Assembly (NCBI RefSeq): GCF_011378905.1
Contig: NZ_WTPY01000030.1
Span: forward strand, 1-58,669
DNA from: Paraglaciecola sp. 20A4
GTDB taxonomy: Bacteria; Pseudomonadota; Gammaproteobacteria; Enterobacterales; Alteromonadaceae
Direction of reading: 5' to 3'
Length of the DNA: 58,669 bases
Part shown: positions 1 through 8,939 of the stretch, in pieces
Layout: the number at the start of each line of letters is the position of its first letter
How positions within the stretch are numbered: position 1 is the stretch's first letter
Made by a program: the position numbers and the translations under genes
The notes under the pieces: model-generated
Seen by the model: only the letters and a program-made list of their open reading frames with translations
Databases searched by the model: none
Told to the model about the DNA's origin: nothing

Positions 1-603
1 GCCATTGCACATGTAAGAGGCGGTGATGAGCTAGGAAATGATTGGCATGAACAAGGTAGATTAATGAATCGTAAAAATTCCTTTTCAGATTTTTTATCTG
101 TAGCTAACTATCTAGTGTCAGCCAATTTCGTGAAGAAAGGCAATATCTATGCTTCTGCGGAGAGCGCAGGTGGAACTATTGTTGCCGTAGCGTTGAATAA
201 AGAGCCTGAACTATTTAAAAAAGTGGCTATGTTAGTGCCATTTGTTGATGTAGTTAACACCCTAATGGATGAAACGCTGAATTATACAATTTCAGATTGG
301 GATGAGTTTGGAAATCCAAAGAAAGACCCGGCAGTATACAAGTATCTAATGTCATACTCCCCATACGATAATATTCAACCTCAAGACTATCCTGGTATAT
401 ATGTTAGCGCAGCTATAGACGACCCGGCAGTTGGCTATTGGGAAGTAGCAAAATGGGTATCAAAAATTAATAAGTTAAGGACGAATAACGAACAGTTAAT
501 ATTCGATATACGCAATGGAGGTCATATCAAAGGTGGTCGCTATGAGCGATATCATAATTTTGCTAAGTTTATTGTGTTCTTCCTTGACGAAGGTAAGGGC
601 TAA
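1..603 (+). CDS. Prolyl oligopeptidase family serine peptidase, C-terminal part (5' end outside window)
   Basis: The open frame enters from the left edge, so only the last 200 residues are seen. The fragment carries the catalytic half of an S9 peptidase of the oligopeptidase B/prolyl endopeptidase type. HVRGGDELGNDWHEQG near the start is the usual oxyanion-side motif. The nucleophile is Ser in SAESAGG (codon 163-165). The Asp is in DDPAVGYW (about residue 141 of the fragment) and the His in GGHIKGG (about residue 175), so the triad is complete. The nucleophile elbow reads A-E-S-A-G where many relatives have G-G-S-A-G. It hydrolyses oligopeptides after basic or proline residues in characterised relatives; specificity here cannot be told. 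Location depends on the missing N-terminus. Confidence 0.9.
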   Translation, partial: AIAHVRGGDELGNDWHEQGRLMNRKNSFSDFLSVANYLVSANFVKKGNIYASAESAGGTIVAVALNKEPELFKKVAMLVPFVDVVNTLMDETLNYTISDWDEFGNPKKDPAVYKYLMSYSPYDNIQPQDYPGIYVSAAIDDPAVGYWEVAKWVSKINKLRTNNEQLIFDIRNGGHIKGGRYERYHNFAKFIVFFLDEGKG

Positions 604-729
604 TCGTGGAACTTATAACGCAAACTAAAGTTGTCTTTACCATTACCAATGTATTTACTTGTGAATAGACCGAATCGATAAACTCACTAGAACACGTGTA
701 TTTCATTATTAATGTAAAGGTAAATAACA

Positions 730-1581
730 TTGAAAATTGCAATCACCGCCGCAAGTGGCCATTTAGGGTCAGAAGTAGTTAAAGCGACAATCGCTTTACT
801 AAAAAAAGAAGATGTAATCGGATTAGCACGAACACCAGATAAAGCTAAGCATTTAGGTATCGAAGTTCGTCTAGGTGATTACAATGACAAAAGGGGGTTG
901 GAAAAATCGTTACAGTCTGTTGATACCTTACTGCTAATTTCTGGCATGGACGCCCCCGACAAACGTATCGTTCAACATAGAAATGTTATTCAGGCTGCGA
1001 AACATGCTGGGGTCAAAAAGATTGTTTATACCAGCATTCAAGGGGCAGAAGAAAACACTGCGTTTTCGCCTGTGGTGCAAAGTAACCGACAAACCGAGAT
1101 GGATATTACCAGCAGTGGTATGGACTGGGTTATTGGGCGAAATGGCATTTATATAGAGCCTGATATCGAATATATCGAGAGTTATAAAAAAGCGGGGGGC
1201 ATATTTAATTGTGCGGGTAATGGCCGATGTGGCTATACCTCAAGAGCCGAGTTAGCTTACGCGTACGCAAAAATGTTAACTGAAGATAAACACAATGCTC
1301 AAACCTACAATTTACATGGGCAAGCGCTTACACAGTACCAACTTGCAGAATACCTAAATAGAGCGTTCGGTGCACAATTAGCCTATACCCCTGTGACGGT
1401 AGAAGAATACCGAGCGGATCGTATAGCTGAATTAGGCGAATTTATCGGTGAGGTTATCACGGGGATTTATCAAGGAATTCGTGAGGGGAAACAGGATAAT
1501 CCCAGTCATTATTTTGCTGCGGCTGGCCGAGAGCACGAAAGCTGGCAGTCGTACTTTGCCCGTGTAAAAGCAAATGCATAA
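730..1581 (+). CDS. NmrA/QorB-like NAD(P)H-dependent quinone oxidoreductase (atypical SDR)
   Basis: The 283-residue protein starts with a Rossmann fold (ITAASGHLG, residues 5-13, a GxxGxxG nucleotide site) and resembles E. coli QorB/YtfG throughout: LLLISGMD, the QHRNVIQAAKHAGVKKIVYT stretch (about 102-121) and WVIGRNGIYIE. Family members reduce quinones with NADPH or act as redox sensors; cytoplasmic. The start is a TTG preceded by AAAGG at a suitable distance; no better ATG lies nearby. It stands alone, 130 bases before egtB, and may share transcription with it, but no functional link is evident. The exact substrate is unknown. Confidence 0.85.
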   Translation: MKIAITAASGHLGSEVVKATIALLKKEDVIGLARTPDKAKHLGIEVRLGDYNDKRGLEKSLQSVDTLLLISGMDAPDKRIVQHRNVIQAAKHAGVKKIVYTSIQGAEENTAFSPVVQSNRQTEMDITSSGMDWVIGRNGIYIEPDIEYIESYKKAGGIFNCAGNGRCGYTSRAELAYAYAKMLTEDKHNAQTYNLHGQALTQYQLAEYLNRAFGAQLAYTPVTVEEYRADRIAELGEFIGEVITGIYQGIREGKQDNPSHYFAAAGREHESWQSYFARVKANA

Positions 1582-1710
1582 ACGATAAAAAGATCGACGA
1601 GGCCTTACTGGTTTATCTTGCGCTTGCGGCTCTGGTAAATCGAATACAAATGTTGGCCACCATTGACGCAAAATTTAGATTTTACCTATTATATTTTAAG
1701 GCTTTACACC

Positions 1711-2868
1711 ATGTTATCAGCCCAATATCGAGAAACGCGACAATACACCGAGTTGCTTTGCGCGCCACTTAACATCGAAGATTATATTCCCCAAGCGGCT
1801 GATTTTACTAGCCCACCGAAATGGCATTTGGCGCATACTAGCTGGTTTTTTGAAGAAATGATTTTGACAAAATTTGTCGCGGATTATGTTGTATTCGATA
1901 CATGCTACGGTTTTTTGTTTAACAGCTACTATCAAAGTGTTGGTGAAAAAGCAGTACGTGCCCAACGCGGCGTGATAACACGACCTACTGTTGAACACGT
2001 ATACCAATATCGGCATTACGTGGACGAGCATATTCAACGTATGCTCAGTGGGGATATTCCGCAATCAGTTAAAGCGCTTATTACTCTTGGCATCAATCAT
2101 GAGCAGCAACACCAAGAATTATTACTAACTGACCTGAAATATACCTTATCGTTAAATCCCATAGGTCCTGTCTATCGGGCAGATTTCAATCTGGTCGGTG
2201 ATCATAATCATAAGAATCTACAAGAGCAAAAGTGGTTAAAAATCACCCAGGGTGTCTACGAAGTAGGTCATTTGGGCGATAACTTCTGTTTTGACAATGA
2301 ACGGGGACGACACAAAGTTTATCTACAAGAATTTGATATATCTGCGTCTTTGGTGACCAATGGTGAGTATATTGAATTTATTGAAAGTGCTGGTTACAGT
2401 ACCTTCCATTATTGGTTAGATGATGGTTGGACTTGGTTGAATAACAACCACATTGATTGCCCATTGTATTGGCAAAATATTGATGGTCAATGGCATTACT
2501 ACACGTTAGCGGGTATCAAACCCGTGGATAGCCAAGCCGTTGTTTCGCATATTTCGTATTACGAAGCGAGTGCGTTTGCTAACTGGAAACGTATGCGCCT
2601 GGCGACTGAATTTGAATGGGAAGTCGCGTCATCAAAGTTCGAATGGGGTCAACGTTGGGAATGGACATCGTCTGCATACCAAGCCTATCCGGGGTTTAGT
2701 ATTAGCGAGGGTGCCGTCGGAGAGTACAACGGCAAATTTATGGTCAATCAAATGGTATTACGCGGTGGATCTGGTGCCACCTCAGAGCACCATTCAAGAG
2801 CTACTTATCGAAACTTTTTTCAGCCACATCATCAGTGGCAATATTCTGGTATTCGATTAGTCAAATAA
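1711..2868 (+). CDS. egtB: Ergothioneine biosynthesis protein EgtB (iron-dependent sulfoxide synthase)
   Basis: EgtB joins hercynine to a sulfur donor (gamma-glutamylcysteine or cysteine) with O2. The N-terminal DinB-like domain has the iron-binding histidines in HLAHTSW (His42) and INHEQQHQELL (His130, His134), matching the three-His facial triad of the family. The C-terminal half (about 185-385) is an FGE-sulfatase fold ending in VLRGGSGAT...YSGIRLVK. I chose the ATG at 1711, preceded by TAAGG at about 9 bases, over an in-frame TTG at 1663 that adds an unconserved leader. egtD follows after 15 bases, so the two form an operon. No egtA, egtC or egtE is in the window, so cysteine may be used directly and the final lyase step supplied elsewhere. 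Cytoplasmic. Confidence 0.92.
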   Translation: MLSAQYRETRQYTELLCAPLNIEDYIPQAADFTSPPKWHLAHTSWFFEEMILTKFVADYVVFDTCYGFLFNSYYQSVGEKAVRAQRGVITRPTVEHVYQYRHYVDEHIQRMLSGDIPQSVKALITLGINHEQQHQELLLTDLKYTLSLNPIGPVYRADFNLVGDHNHKNLQEQKWLKITQGVYEVGHLGDNFCFDNERGRHKVYLQEFDISASLVTNGEYIEFIESAGYSTFHYWLDDGWTWLNNNHIDCPLYWQNIDGQWHYYTLAGIKPVDSQAVVSHISYYEASAFANWKRMRLATEFEWEVASSKFEWGQRWEWTSSAYQAYPGFSISEGAVGEYNGKFMVNQMVLRGGSGATSEHHSRATYRNFFQPHHQWQYSGIRLVK

Positions 2869-2883
2869 GTAGGCTGCCTTAGT

Positions 2884-3855
2884 ATGGTAATAAAAGAGAT
2901 GAGCAAAATGATTGAAGAGTTCGCGAATAACGTTGACGCTGGCCTGAGCCAAAGTGAAAAAACGCTACCGTCTAAATATTTTTATGATGAAAAAGGCGAT
3001 GCGCTTTTTATAGAAATAATGGCTATGCCAGAATATTATCTAACGCGTTGTGAAATGGAAATATTCAGCACGCAAACCCGAGCCCTTATCGAATCATTCC
3101 AAGCCGATAAAAATGTATATTTTGAGTTAATTGAACTGGGGGCAGGGGACGGTAGTAAAACTCGTAAATTGCTTGAAGCACTTAGCCAAGAGGGATACCA
3201 GTTCGACTACATGCCGGTGGATATTTCTAAAAATGCATTAGATCAACTTGAACAATCGTTGCAACAAAGTTTGCCTCAAGTATCTGTTCTACCAAAACAT
3301 GGCGATTATTTTGACATGCTGGGCTCAGTAAAAGATAGCCATCATCCTAAAATTGTACTTTTTCTTGGCTCAAATATTGGCAATATGACTGATGCAATTG
3401 CCAGCGAATTTCTTTATCAACTTGGCGCCAATTTGAGCAAGAATGATAAATTATTGTTGGGCACAGATCTGATTAAATCAGCTGATATCGTTTTACCCGC
3501 GTATAACGATGAAAGTGGCATAACTCACGCTTTTAACATGAATCTTTTACACCGCATGAATGTAGAGTTAGGTGCCACTTTCGATCTAAATGGCTTTGAA
3601 CACGCCCCAGAATACTGCGAGCAAGAAGGTATTGCCAAAAGTTTTTTACTGAGCAACTGTGTACAATCCGTCGAAATTGAAGCTACCGGAAAAACCTATC
3701 ATTTTGAGGTAGGTGAAAAAATTCACACTGAAACGTCACGAAAATATAGTGATGAGATCATATCTGATCTTTTACTCAAAACTGATTTTTTGGTTGCGGC
3801 TAAGTTTACTGATAAAAATAATTACTATGCTGACTACTTACTGCATCGAAATTAA
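2884..3855 (+). CDS. egtD: L-histidine N-alpha-methyltransferase EgtD
   Basis: EgtD trimethylates histidine with SAM to give hercynine, the substrate of EgtB just upstream. The SAM-binding loop ELIELGAGDGSKTR is at residues 81-94. The family-typical N-terminus LPSKYFYDEKGDALF...PEYYLTRCE and the segment LFLGSNIGNM are present. Full length for the family (about 320 residues). Start: ATG at 2884 is the longest, but an ATG at 2908 has a better Shine-Dalgarno (AAGAG, 9 bases upstream) and would give a 315-residue protein starting MIEEFANN. egtB ends 15 bases before, so the pair is co-transcribed. Cytoplasmic. Assignment is firm; the start is not. Confidence 0.93.
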   Translation: MVIKEMSKMIEEFANNVDAGLSQSEKTLPSKYFYDEKGDALFIEIMAMPEYYLTRCEMEIFSTQTRALIESFQADKNVYFELIELGAGDGSKTRKLLEALSQEGYQFDYMPVDISKNALDQLEQSLQQSLPQVSVLPKHGDYFDMLGSVKDSHHPKIVLFLGSNIGNMTDAIASEFLYQLGANLSKNDKLLLGTDLIKSADIVLPAYNDESGITHAFNMNLLHRMNVELGATFDLNGFEHAPEYCEQEGIAKSFLLSNCVQSVEIEATGKTYHFEVGEKIHTETSRKYSDEIISDLLLKTDFLVAAKFTDKNNYYADYLLHRN

Positions 3856-3950
3856 TAAATCATTTAACGCCTGCGAATACGACAATTTATGTAAAGTACG
3901 CATGTGTTACATACATCGAAGATGAATTAATAAAGATACGGGCTAACAGC

Positions 3951-4247
3951 ATGATTAGACATATTTTACTGATTAAATTAAAAGAGTCAGTTAGCGCATT
4001 TGAAGTAGATAAGCTCAAAGCATTATTTGAATCAATTCCACATAAAATTGACGGTGTGATTTCGGTGGAATGGGGTTTAAATAACAGCCCAGAACAGTTA
4101 AACGATGGGTATACGCATTGCGTCTTGATGACATTTTTGGATGAACAAGCTCGCCAAGAATACTTGCCTCATCCAGAGCATGAGGCCTTAAAACGCGTAT
4201 TTGTTCCCTTGTTGGCAGGTATAGTCGTATTCGACTATCAAGTTTAG
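3951..4247 (+). CDS. Dabb (stress-responsive A/B barrel) domain protein
   Basis: The 98-residue protein is a single Dabb domain of ferredoxin-like fold. MIRHILLIKLK opens it, and YTHCVLMTFLDEQARQEYL with HPEHEALKRVF closes it, as is typical of the family. Such proteins are small dimers, sometimes plant stress proteins or olivetolic-acid-cyclase-like enzymes; most bacterial members have no known reaction. It lies 95 bases after egtD on the same strand and may be part of that transcript, but a role in ergothioneine chemistry is not supported by any residue I can see. Confidence 0.85.
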   Translation: MIRHILLIKLKESVSAFEVDKLKALFESIPHKIDGVISVEWGLNNSPEQLNDGYTHCVLMTFLDEQARQEYLPHPEHEALKRVFVPLLAGIVVFDYQV

Positions 4248-4405
4248 GGGAAATAATTGTCCTGCTTGGTATCATGCGCTTCGTATATAAGTCACATCAC
4301 TCGATAGCGCTCGTCGTAAAAGGAATGATTAATTGATAAGGTTACGTGTTTATTTTTTCTTCGTTTCAGGCGGTTATTTATTACATAAAAACGTATAGGG
4401 TTGAT

Positions 4406-4894
4406 ATGAAAGTTTATTTTTCTCATGGCAAAGAAAGTGGCCCTTGGGGGAGCAAGATTAAGAGACTTGCAGGCATAGCAAAAAGCCATAATTGCGTGGT
4501 TGATAGTGTTGATTATTCAGGTATCCATGATCCAGACTTACGGGTTGAACATTTAGTTAATATATTAAAAGATGAAATTGATGACTTTATATTAGTAGGC
4601 TCAAGCATGGGGGGTTATGTCTCACTTGTTGCGGCTGAGAAAGTGCAACCTAAGGGCGTGTTTTTGCTGGCTCCTGCTTTGTATATAGAAGGCTACAGAC
4701 AACAAAGCTATAACGTTAGCAGCAACATCGAAATAGTGCATGGGTGGTCAGACGATATTTGTCCAATCAACAACTCAATAAAATTTGCGACTGCAGCTAA
4801 TTGCCCTTTACATCTTATTCCTGGGGATCACCGTTTGAATTCTTCGATAAATATTGTCGAAGGCCTATTCTCTCTTTATCTAACATCATATTAA
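4406..4894 (+). CDS. Small alpha/beta hydrolase (YqiA/YcfP-like esterase)
   Basis: The 162-residue protein begins MKVYFSHGKESGPWGSK and has the nucleophile elbow VGSSMGGY (Ser about residue 72). A late Asp in HGWSDDICP and a His in PGDHRL complete a likely catalytic triad. Size and opening match the YqiA/YcfP group of compact esterases. The longer frame that begins with a GTG at 4346 adds 20 unconserved residues; the ATG at 4406 has TAGGG five bases upstream, so I prefer it. Cytoplasmic. The substrate is unknown. It sits 158 bases after the Dabb gene. Confidence 0.8.
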   Translation: MKVYFSHGKESGPWGSKIKRLAGIAKSHNCVVDSVDYSGIHDPDLRVEHLVNILKDEIDDFILVGSSMGGYVSLVAAEKVQPKGVFLLAPALYIEGYRQQSYNVSSNIEIVHGWSDDICPINNSIKFATAANCPLHLIPGDHRLNSSINIVEGLFSLYLTSY

Positions 4895-5384
4895 CGAGCC
4901 ATTCTTTTAGACTCAATATCTAAACCATACCGAGGAAATGAGCCCCAGTAGCAAGCCTGCAAGAGGAGCTTTGAATTTTTCGGCATAAAGTTAGAGCGGC
5001 GCCGTAAAAAATTAACTAATATAAATTTGTTTGGCGGCGTTGTTTGTCTTTAATCGAGTGAATAGCGATAGACTCATTTTTAAGCGGCTGAATGCAAAAA
5101 TAATAGACTAATACTAAAGTTTTAGAGTAGCGGGTCTGGGGCTAACTAGATATAAATCAAAGACTAAACAAAAATTATTAACATTTTACATAACTTAATG
5201 CTGGGTAAATTTTTTATTGCAGTTAGAATGTACTCAACAGGTGTAACAAATTGTGTGACGTTTTGAGAGTAAAGTATCGAAGTTGATTTTATATTTAGTG
5301 TGGGTGAGTCATTTTTGATACAAGATTTTGTACATTCTTGTCGTCGAGGGTTTTAGTTTTGGGGCAGTTGGAACCATTTGAAAT
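4895..5384. other. Intergenic stretch, no gene seen
   Basis: About 490 AT-rich bases between the small hydrolase and the HDOD gene. I find no coding segment, clear terminator or recognisable operator. The part nearest 5384 probably holds the HDOD gene promoter. Confidence 0.6.
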
Positions 5385-6500
5385 ATGTTTGAAAAATTAA
5401 TATCACGTCTCTTTAGACGAAACAGATCAATTAGCTCCCATGACCAAACTGGCGCTGAGCACCGTTCAGAAAATACTTCCCAGCCTACGGTGGGTTTAGT
5501 TACAACAGAGAATATAACTGAAACGTCTGATATCCCTTTACCGACACGCACTGTCACGATGAGTGTGGCGTCTTTAAATAGATTAGACTTTTTGTTTTAC
5601 GATTATCTACTTGGCCCGTCACAAACTAGCACCACATTAAATCCAATTGAACAGTATATTTTAACGCGAGTGAATCAGGCACTTAAATCACCCGAGAGTG
5701 TATTAACACATTTCCCCGTGTTACCTCAGTCAGTTATCGCCTTAACTAATTTATTGAATGATCCTGATTTTGACTTAAAAGCCTTTATCAAAGTGGTAGA
5801 GAAAGAGCCAAGCATCGCTACTGAGCTGATGAAAAAAGCCAATAGCCCCGCTTATAAGCGGGGTGATAAAGACATCACCAACTTACAACAAGCATTTATG
5901 TTTATGGGGGCGAAGGACATAAAAGAATTTGTGCTTAATCGCTTTATTAAAAATTTATGTCAACAGAAACCCATTTATTTTAAAACCTTCGGCGAAAAAA
6001 TCTGGCTACACAGTCAAGACGTAGCAAGTATCGCTAAATCTCTCGCTGCACAGCGCAAACAAAACGGTGATGCAGCCTACACAATTGGCCTGATGCATGA
6101 TTTAGGCAAGGTGGTGATTTTCCAGTTTATGGTGGAAGCATTTAAAAAGATCGATCCAGATTTCAAACAAGACTCGTTGGTGTTTAAGAAGTTTTTAAGT
6201 GAAAAGTCTATGCGCCTGAGTGTTGAACTGATGAAAATATGGAATATGCCTAAGTTGATTATCGAAGTGGTGCAAGAGCAAGTAGGTGTTATCACCGAAT
6301 TGGATAATATCGAACCGTTATCAGCGACGTTATTTGAAGCGAATCTCATCAGTGAGATAAGTTTGTCTTATTTAGGGGGGCATATTCAACCCGACGAATT
6401 AATACCGTTATTAGCGCAAACGAAATTGCGCCCTGACGCGACAAAATTTCTACTGCAAAAATTAGATCTTGAGCAAAATTCGGCACTTGTGGCCGTCTAG
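5385..6500 (+). CDS. HDOD domain protein (signalling, HD-related output domain)
   Basis: The 371-residue protein has a variable N-terminus (about 1-105, no TM segment) and then an HDOD domain. LTHFPVLPQSVIALTNLL at about 107-124 is the usual HDOD opening. AFMFMGAKDIKEFVL follows, and MHDLGKVVIF at about 237-246 keeps an HD pair. HDOD proteins generally lack phosphodiesterase activity and act in regulatory networks such as motility or stress signalling; the output here is unknown. It is alone, with long intergenic regions on both sides, and a probable terminator lies just downstream (6530-6551). Confidence 0.85.
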   Translation: MFEKLISRLFRRNRSISSHDQTGAEHRSENTSQPTVGLVTTENITETSDIPLPTRTVTMSVASLNRLDFLFYDYLLGPSQTSTTLNPIEQYILTRVNQALKSPESVLTHFPVLPQSVIALTNLLNDPDFDLKAFIKVVEKEPSIATELMKKANSPAYKRGDKDITNLQQAFMFMGAKDIKEFVLNRFIKNLCQQKPIYFKTFGEKIWLHSQDVASIAKSLAAQRKQNGDAAYTIGLMHDLGKVVIFQFMVEAFKKIDPDFKQDSLVFKKFLSEKSMRLSVELMKIWNMPKLIIEVVQEQVGVITELDNIEPLSATLFEANLISEISLSYLGGHIQPDELIPLLAQTKLRPDATKFLLQKLDLEQNSALVAV

Positions 6501-6529
6501 TCTGAAATATATCGATTTTGTTTAAGCGG

Positions 6530-6551
6530 AAATATCTGTCAGATATTTTTC
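6530..6551 (+). terminator. Hairpin after HDOD gene
   Basis: A near-perfect 9-bp inverted repeat (AAATATCTG / CAGATATTT, one-base centre) ends in a short T run, 30 bases after the HDOD stop codon. It is AT-rich, so a weak intrinsic terminator at best. Confidence 0.5.
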
Positions 6552-6602
6552 AGGTTTCATGATTCGCAGTTTCAATTGACGCTAATGATTTTAGTGTTAT
6601 GT

Positions 6603-6653
6603 GCAAAATGCAAAATGCAAAATGCAAAATGCAAAATGCAAAATGCAAAATGC
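6603..6653. repeat. 7-bp tandem repeat (GCAAAAT x 7)
   Basis: Seven perfect copies of GCAAAAT run from 6603 to 6651, followed by a partial copy. The array is outside any gene, between the HDOD gene and an esterase relic. Perfect copies suggest recent slippage and a site that may vary between strains. Confidence 0.95.
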
Positions 6654-6906
6654 CAAGCGCGTTCAGCTTTTAAAACCCTAGAAGTCGAGTCGTCGATATT
6701 TCTGATCCCCTGTTAAGCAAAACCTATTCAGTGCGCTAGTTAACGGATGTCTTTTACATTTTCCAACTTATCCCTGGGGCCAAACATTTTCTGATGAATA
6801 GCTTTAGGTGGGTAAATTTATTATCGTTGCTATTTCTTATAAGAAGGGCTCAAAAAGAACGCAAAGTAAGTAGAGTGCGTAATTATATTGTGCGTAAAGC
6901 CCTAGG

Positions 6907-7264
6907 TTGACATTTATACCTGGTGAAGCCGTTAAACACGCCGCTTTTATTCGCGAAAAAGTGTATAGGTGCGTTGAAACACATTACCGTGCAGGCTCAG
7001 AAACGTACTTTTGCAGGCAATTCGCTAAGAGGGGTTATTGGATTATATATTCTATTCAAGCAACCGGATATGTTCAGCAGTTCTATCATCAGTAGCCCAT
7101 CTGTTTGCTTTGCTGATAAAGATATTTTGTCGCAGTTAGTCGTGAAAAGCGAACTACCCAAGCGTGTTTATCTGGCGTTTGGAGTGCAAGTGACACTTAA
7201 TGTCGGGCAGCAGCAAGATAGGGAGAGCGATGCAAAAGCGTTTGCACAGAAGATCAACGATTAA
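6907..7264 (+). pseudogene. Frameshifted esterase relic (Fes/IroE-like alpha/beta hydrolase)
   Basis: Two overlapping frames together resemble the second half of a siderophore-esterase-type alpha/beta hydrolase. The first frame (6907 on) gives GEAVKHAAFIREKVYRCVETHYRA, like the helix before the nucleophile. The second (from about 7000, ending at 7264) gives TFAGNSLRG, then QPDMFSSSIISSPSV and the DKDIL segment typical of the family. A frameshift lies between them at about 6990-7005. The nucleophile elbow GNSLRG replaces the usual GHSFGG, and the N-terminal half of the gene is missing. I call it a decayed fragment; nothing suggests it is expressed. Confidence 0.7.
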
Positions 7265-7633
7265 CAAAATCAGTCACACTTAAATTCTCTGTGATTTAAA
7301 ATGCAACCCATCCAGAGTATTTCCTACAACGGCTATTCACGGTTTAGATTGGCTATACAAAAAATAGCTTATGGCTTATGTTCCATATACAGAGCAAACT
7401 ATTTAATAAAGGGATGTATGTTAACCGCCCTTTACAAACCCGCAAAGTGAATAATAAAGCCCCTAAAATTAAAGGTTACCTTCAGCAATGGCCACCACTT
7501 GCTTGACTCAACAGTTTCCCATTGTTTACGATTCGCCTAACTTATAAAGAGTACCGACTAAAAACCTACACACTTATAGCACCGTAAATACAGCACCGTA
7601 AAATATTGCAAAGAATATACTCTTTAGCGGATA
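7265..7633. other. Intergenic stretch, no gene seen
   Basis: About 370 bases between the esterase relic and the ACT-domain gene. I see no coding pattern, operator or strong hairpin. Confidence 0.55.
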
Positions 7634-8035
7634 TTAATTCATTGTGGCAAATTCATTTAGCGCTGACATTGCTAGTTCCGCTTTAGCGGTTGGCACGTAA
7701 ATATGGTCGTGATAATACGCTGCGACGACGTTGGCACTGATGGCGTATTGGGTTAGTTTTTCCGCTACTGCTGCGGTTAACCCCACAGCCTCTAAACTGG
7801 AGTGAACAGTTAGGGTAATTTGCCTATACGTACCTGAAAATGAAATATTCGCCCGTTCTGCATCATTGGCTAACAATATGAGCGTTAAACCTTCAGATTC
7901 TTGAAAAAAGCATACTGGGTTCAAATGAACATAATCAGCTACTTTGCCATTCACAGTGCAAAAGGCATATTCCCCGTCTTGTAAATGAGGTGCCATAGAT
8001 TTCAGTAATTGGGTAAGTTCCATTATACCGGACAT
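7634..8035 (-). CDS. ACT domain-containing protein
   Basis: The 133-residue protein fits the small tandem-ACT family found widely in proteobacteria. The first half is MELTQLLKSMAPHLQDGEYAFCTV, then EGLTLILLANDAERA and LTVHSSLEAVGLTAAVAEKL, and it ends YYHDHIYVP. ACT domains bind amino acids or other small ligands. No enzyme domain is attached, so it is probably a ligand-binding accessory. An ATG at 8023 (MELTQ) is an alternative start. It lies 92 bases after the enoyl-CoA hydratase gene on the same strand; a functional connection is not evident. Confidence 0.8.
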   Translation of the reverse strand: MSGIMELTQLLKSMAPHLQDGEYAFCTVNGKVADYVHLNPVCFFQESEGLTLILLANDAERANISFSGTYRQITLTVHSSLEAVGLTAAVAEKLTQYAISANVVAAYYHDHIYVPTAKAELAMSALNEFATMN

Positions 8036-8127
8036 GGATATTCACTTTTATAAATTTTAAGGGCCTAAAGCACAGCAGCATTTTATCAGAATAAAGTGCT
8101 GCTGTGATTATCTATCGTTATCCAGCG

Positions 8128-8889
8128 CTAATTGAATTTAGGAGCCCGTTTAGCGAAGAAGGCAGCTACTGACTCTTTAAATTCCGTTGAAGCTAATTGC
8201 TCGGCAAAAATAACACCTTCACGCTTCATTTGCGCCTGAACTTCCTCTTTGTTTACGCCGCGGATCAAGCGTTTTGACTGCTTCACTGAATTAGGCGCTA
8301 AACTGGCAACTTGCTCTGCTATTTTTAGACTTTCAGCTACCAAGGCGTCATCTTCGAATACCCGAGTGATAAGACCTGCACTCAGTGCTTCTTGGGCGTC
8401 TAATGTTCGACCTGCAAGCATTAAATCATTTGCCCAAGCTAGACCCACGGCAAGGGGTAGCAACAAGCTGGACGCGGCTTCAGGTACTAAACCTACATGG
8501 GTAAAGGGTGCGCGAAAGCGTGCACTTTTGCTGGCATACACCATATCGCAATGTAACAACATGGTGAGGCCAACCCCAATGGCAGGGCCATTCACCGCGA
8601 CTACAATAGGGGTTTCACATTCTGAAATAGCCTTTAAAAATCGAATGACCGAAGGCGTGCCATTTTCTTCAACTGGGTTAATGAAATCATCTAAATCATT
8701 ACCCGCAGTGAATGTATCGCCATTAGCGGTTAATAGAACAGCGCGGATCTGGTCGTCATGGTTGCTCCGCTCTAGCTCATCCGCTAGGGCTGCGTATACT
8801 TCACGATTGAGCGCATTTCTCAGCTCAGGACGATTTATGGTTAACGAAAGAACGCGGTTATTTAGGGAAACAATAAGGCTCTTTGACAT
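8128..8889 (-). CDS. Enoyl-CoA hydratase/isomerase family protein
   Basis: The 253-residue crotonase-fold protein has the oxyanion-hole segments FTAGNDLDDF (60-69) and GPAIGVGLT (101-109), followed by HCDMVYAS and GLVPEAAS. Glu137 in the last motif is the acid/base residue. The other glutamate of true hydratases, normally in the helix after the second glycine loop, is replaced. That pattern is shared with delta3,delta2-enoyl-CoA isomerases, so isomerisation of unsaturated acyl-CoA is as likely as hydration. Cytoplasmic, beta-oxidation type chemistry. The MarR gene lies 50 bases upstream on the same strand, so the two are probably co-transcribed and under MarR control. Confidence 0.88.
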   Translation of the reverse strand: MSKSLIVSLNNRVLSLTINRPELRNALNREVYAALADELERSNHDDQIRAVLLTANGDTFTAGNDLDDFINPVEENGTPSVIRFLKAISECETPIVVAVNGPAIGVGLTMLLHCDMVYASKSARFRAPFTHVGLVPEAASSLLLPLAVGLAWANDLMLAGRTLDAQEALSAGLITRVFEDDALVAESLKIAEQVASLAPNSVKQSKRLIRGVNKEEVQAQMKREGVIFAEQLASTEFKESVAAFFAKRAPKFN

Positions 8890-8939
8890 GTTGAGACTCC
8901 GGCAATGTGGTTGGGTTAATACAAGTCACTAAAATGCGA

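Noticed and set aside
4346-4405. Extended N-terminus of the YqiA-like hydrolase
   Set aside because: GTG start and an unconserved hydrophobic leader; the ATG at 4406 has the ribosome site and the family start.
6603-6653. Possible CRISPR-like array
   Set aside because: Units are 7 bp with no spacers; a simple microsatellite.
8249-8932. 227-codon plus-strand open frame opposite the enoyl-CoA hydratase
   Set aside because: It is a shadow of the real crotonase-fold gene on the other strand; no domain, and it has Arg/Ser-rich composition typical of antisense frames.
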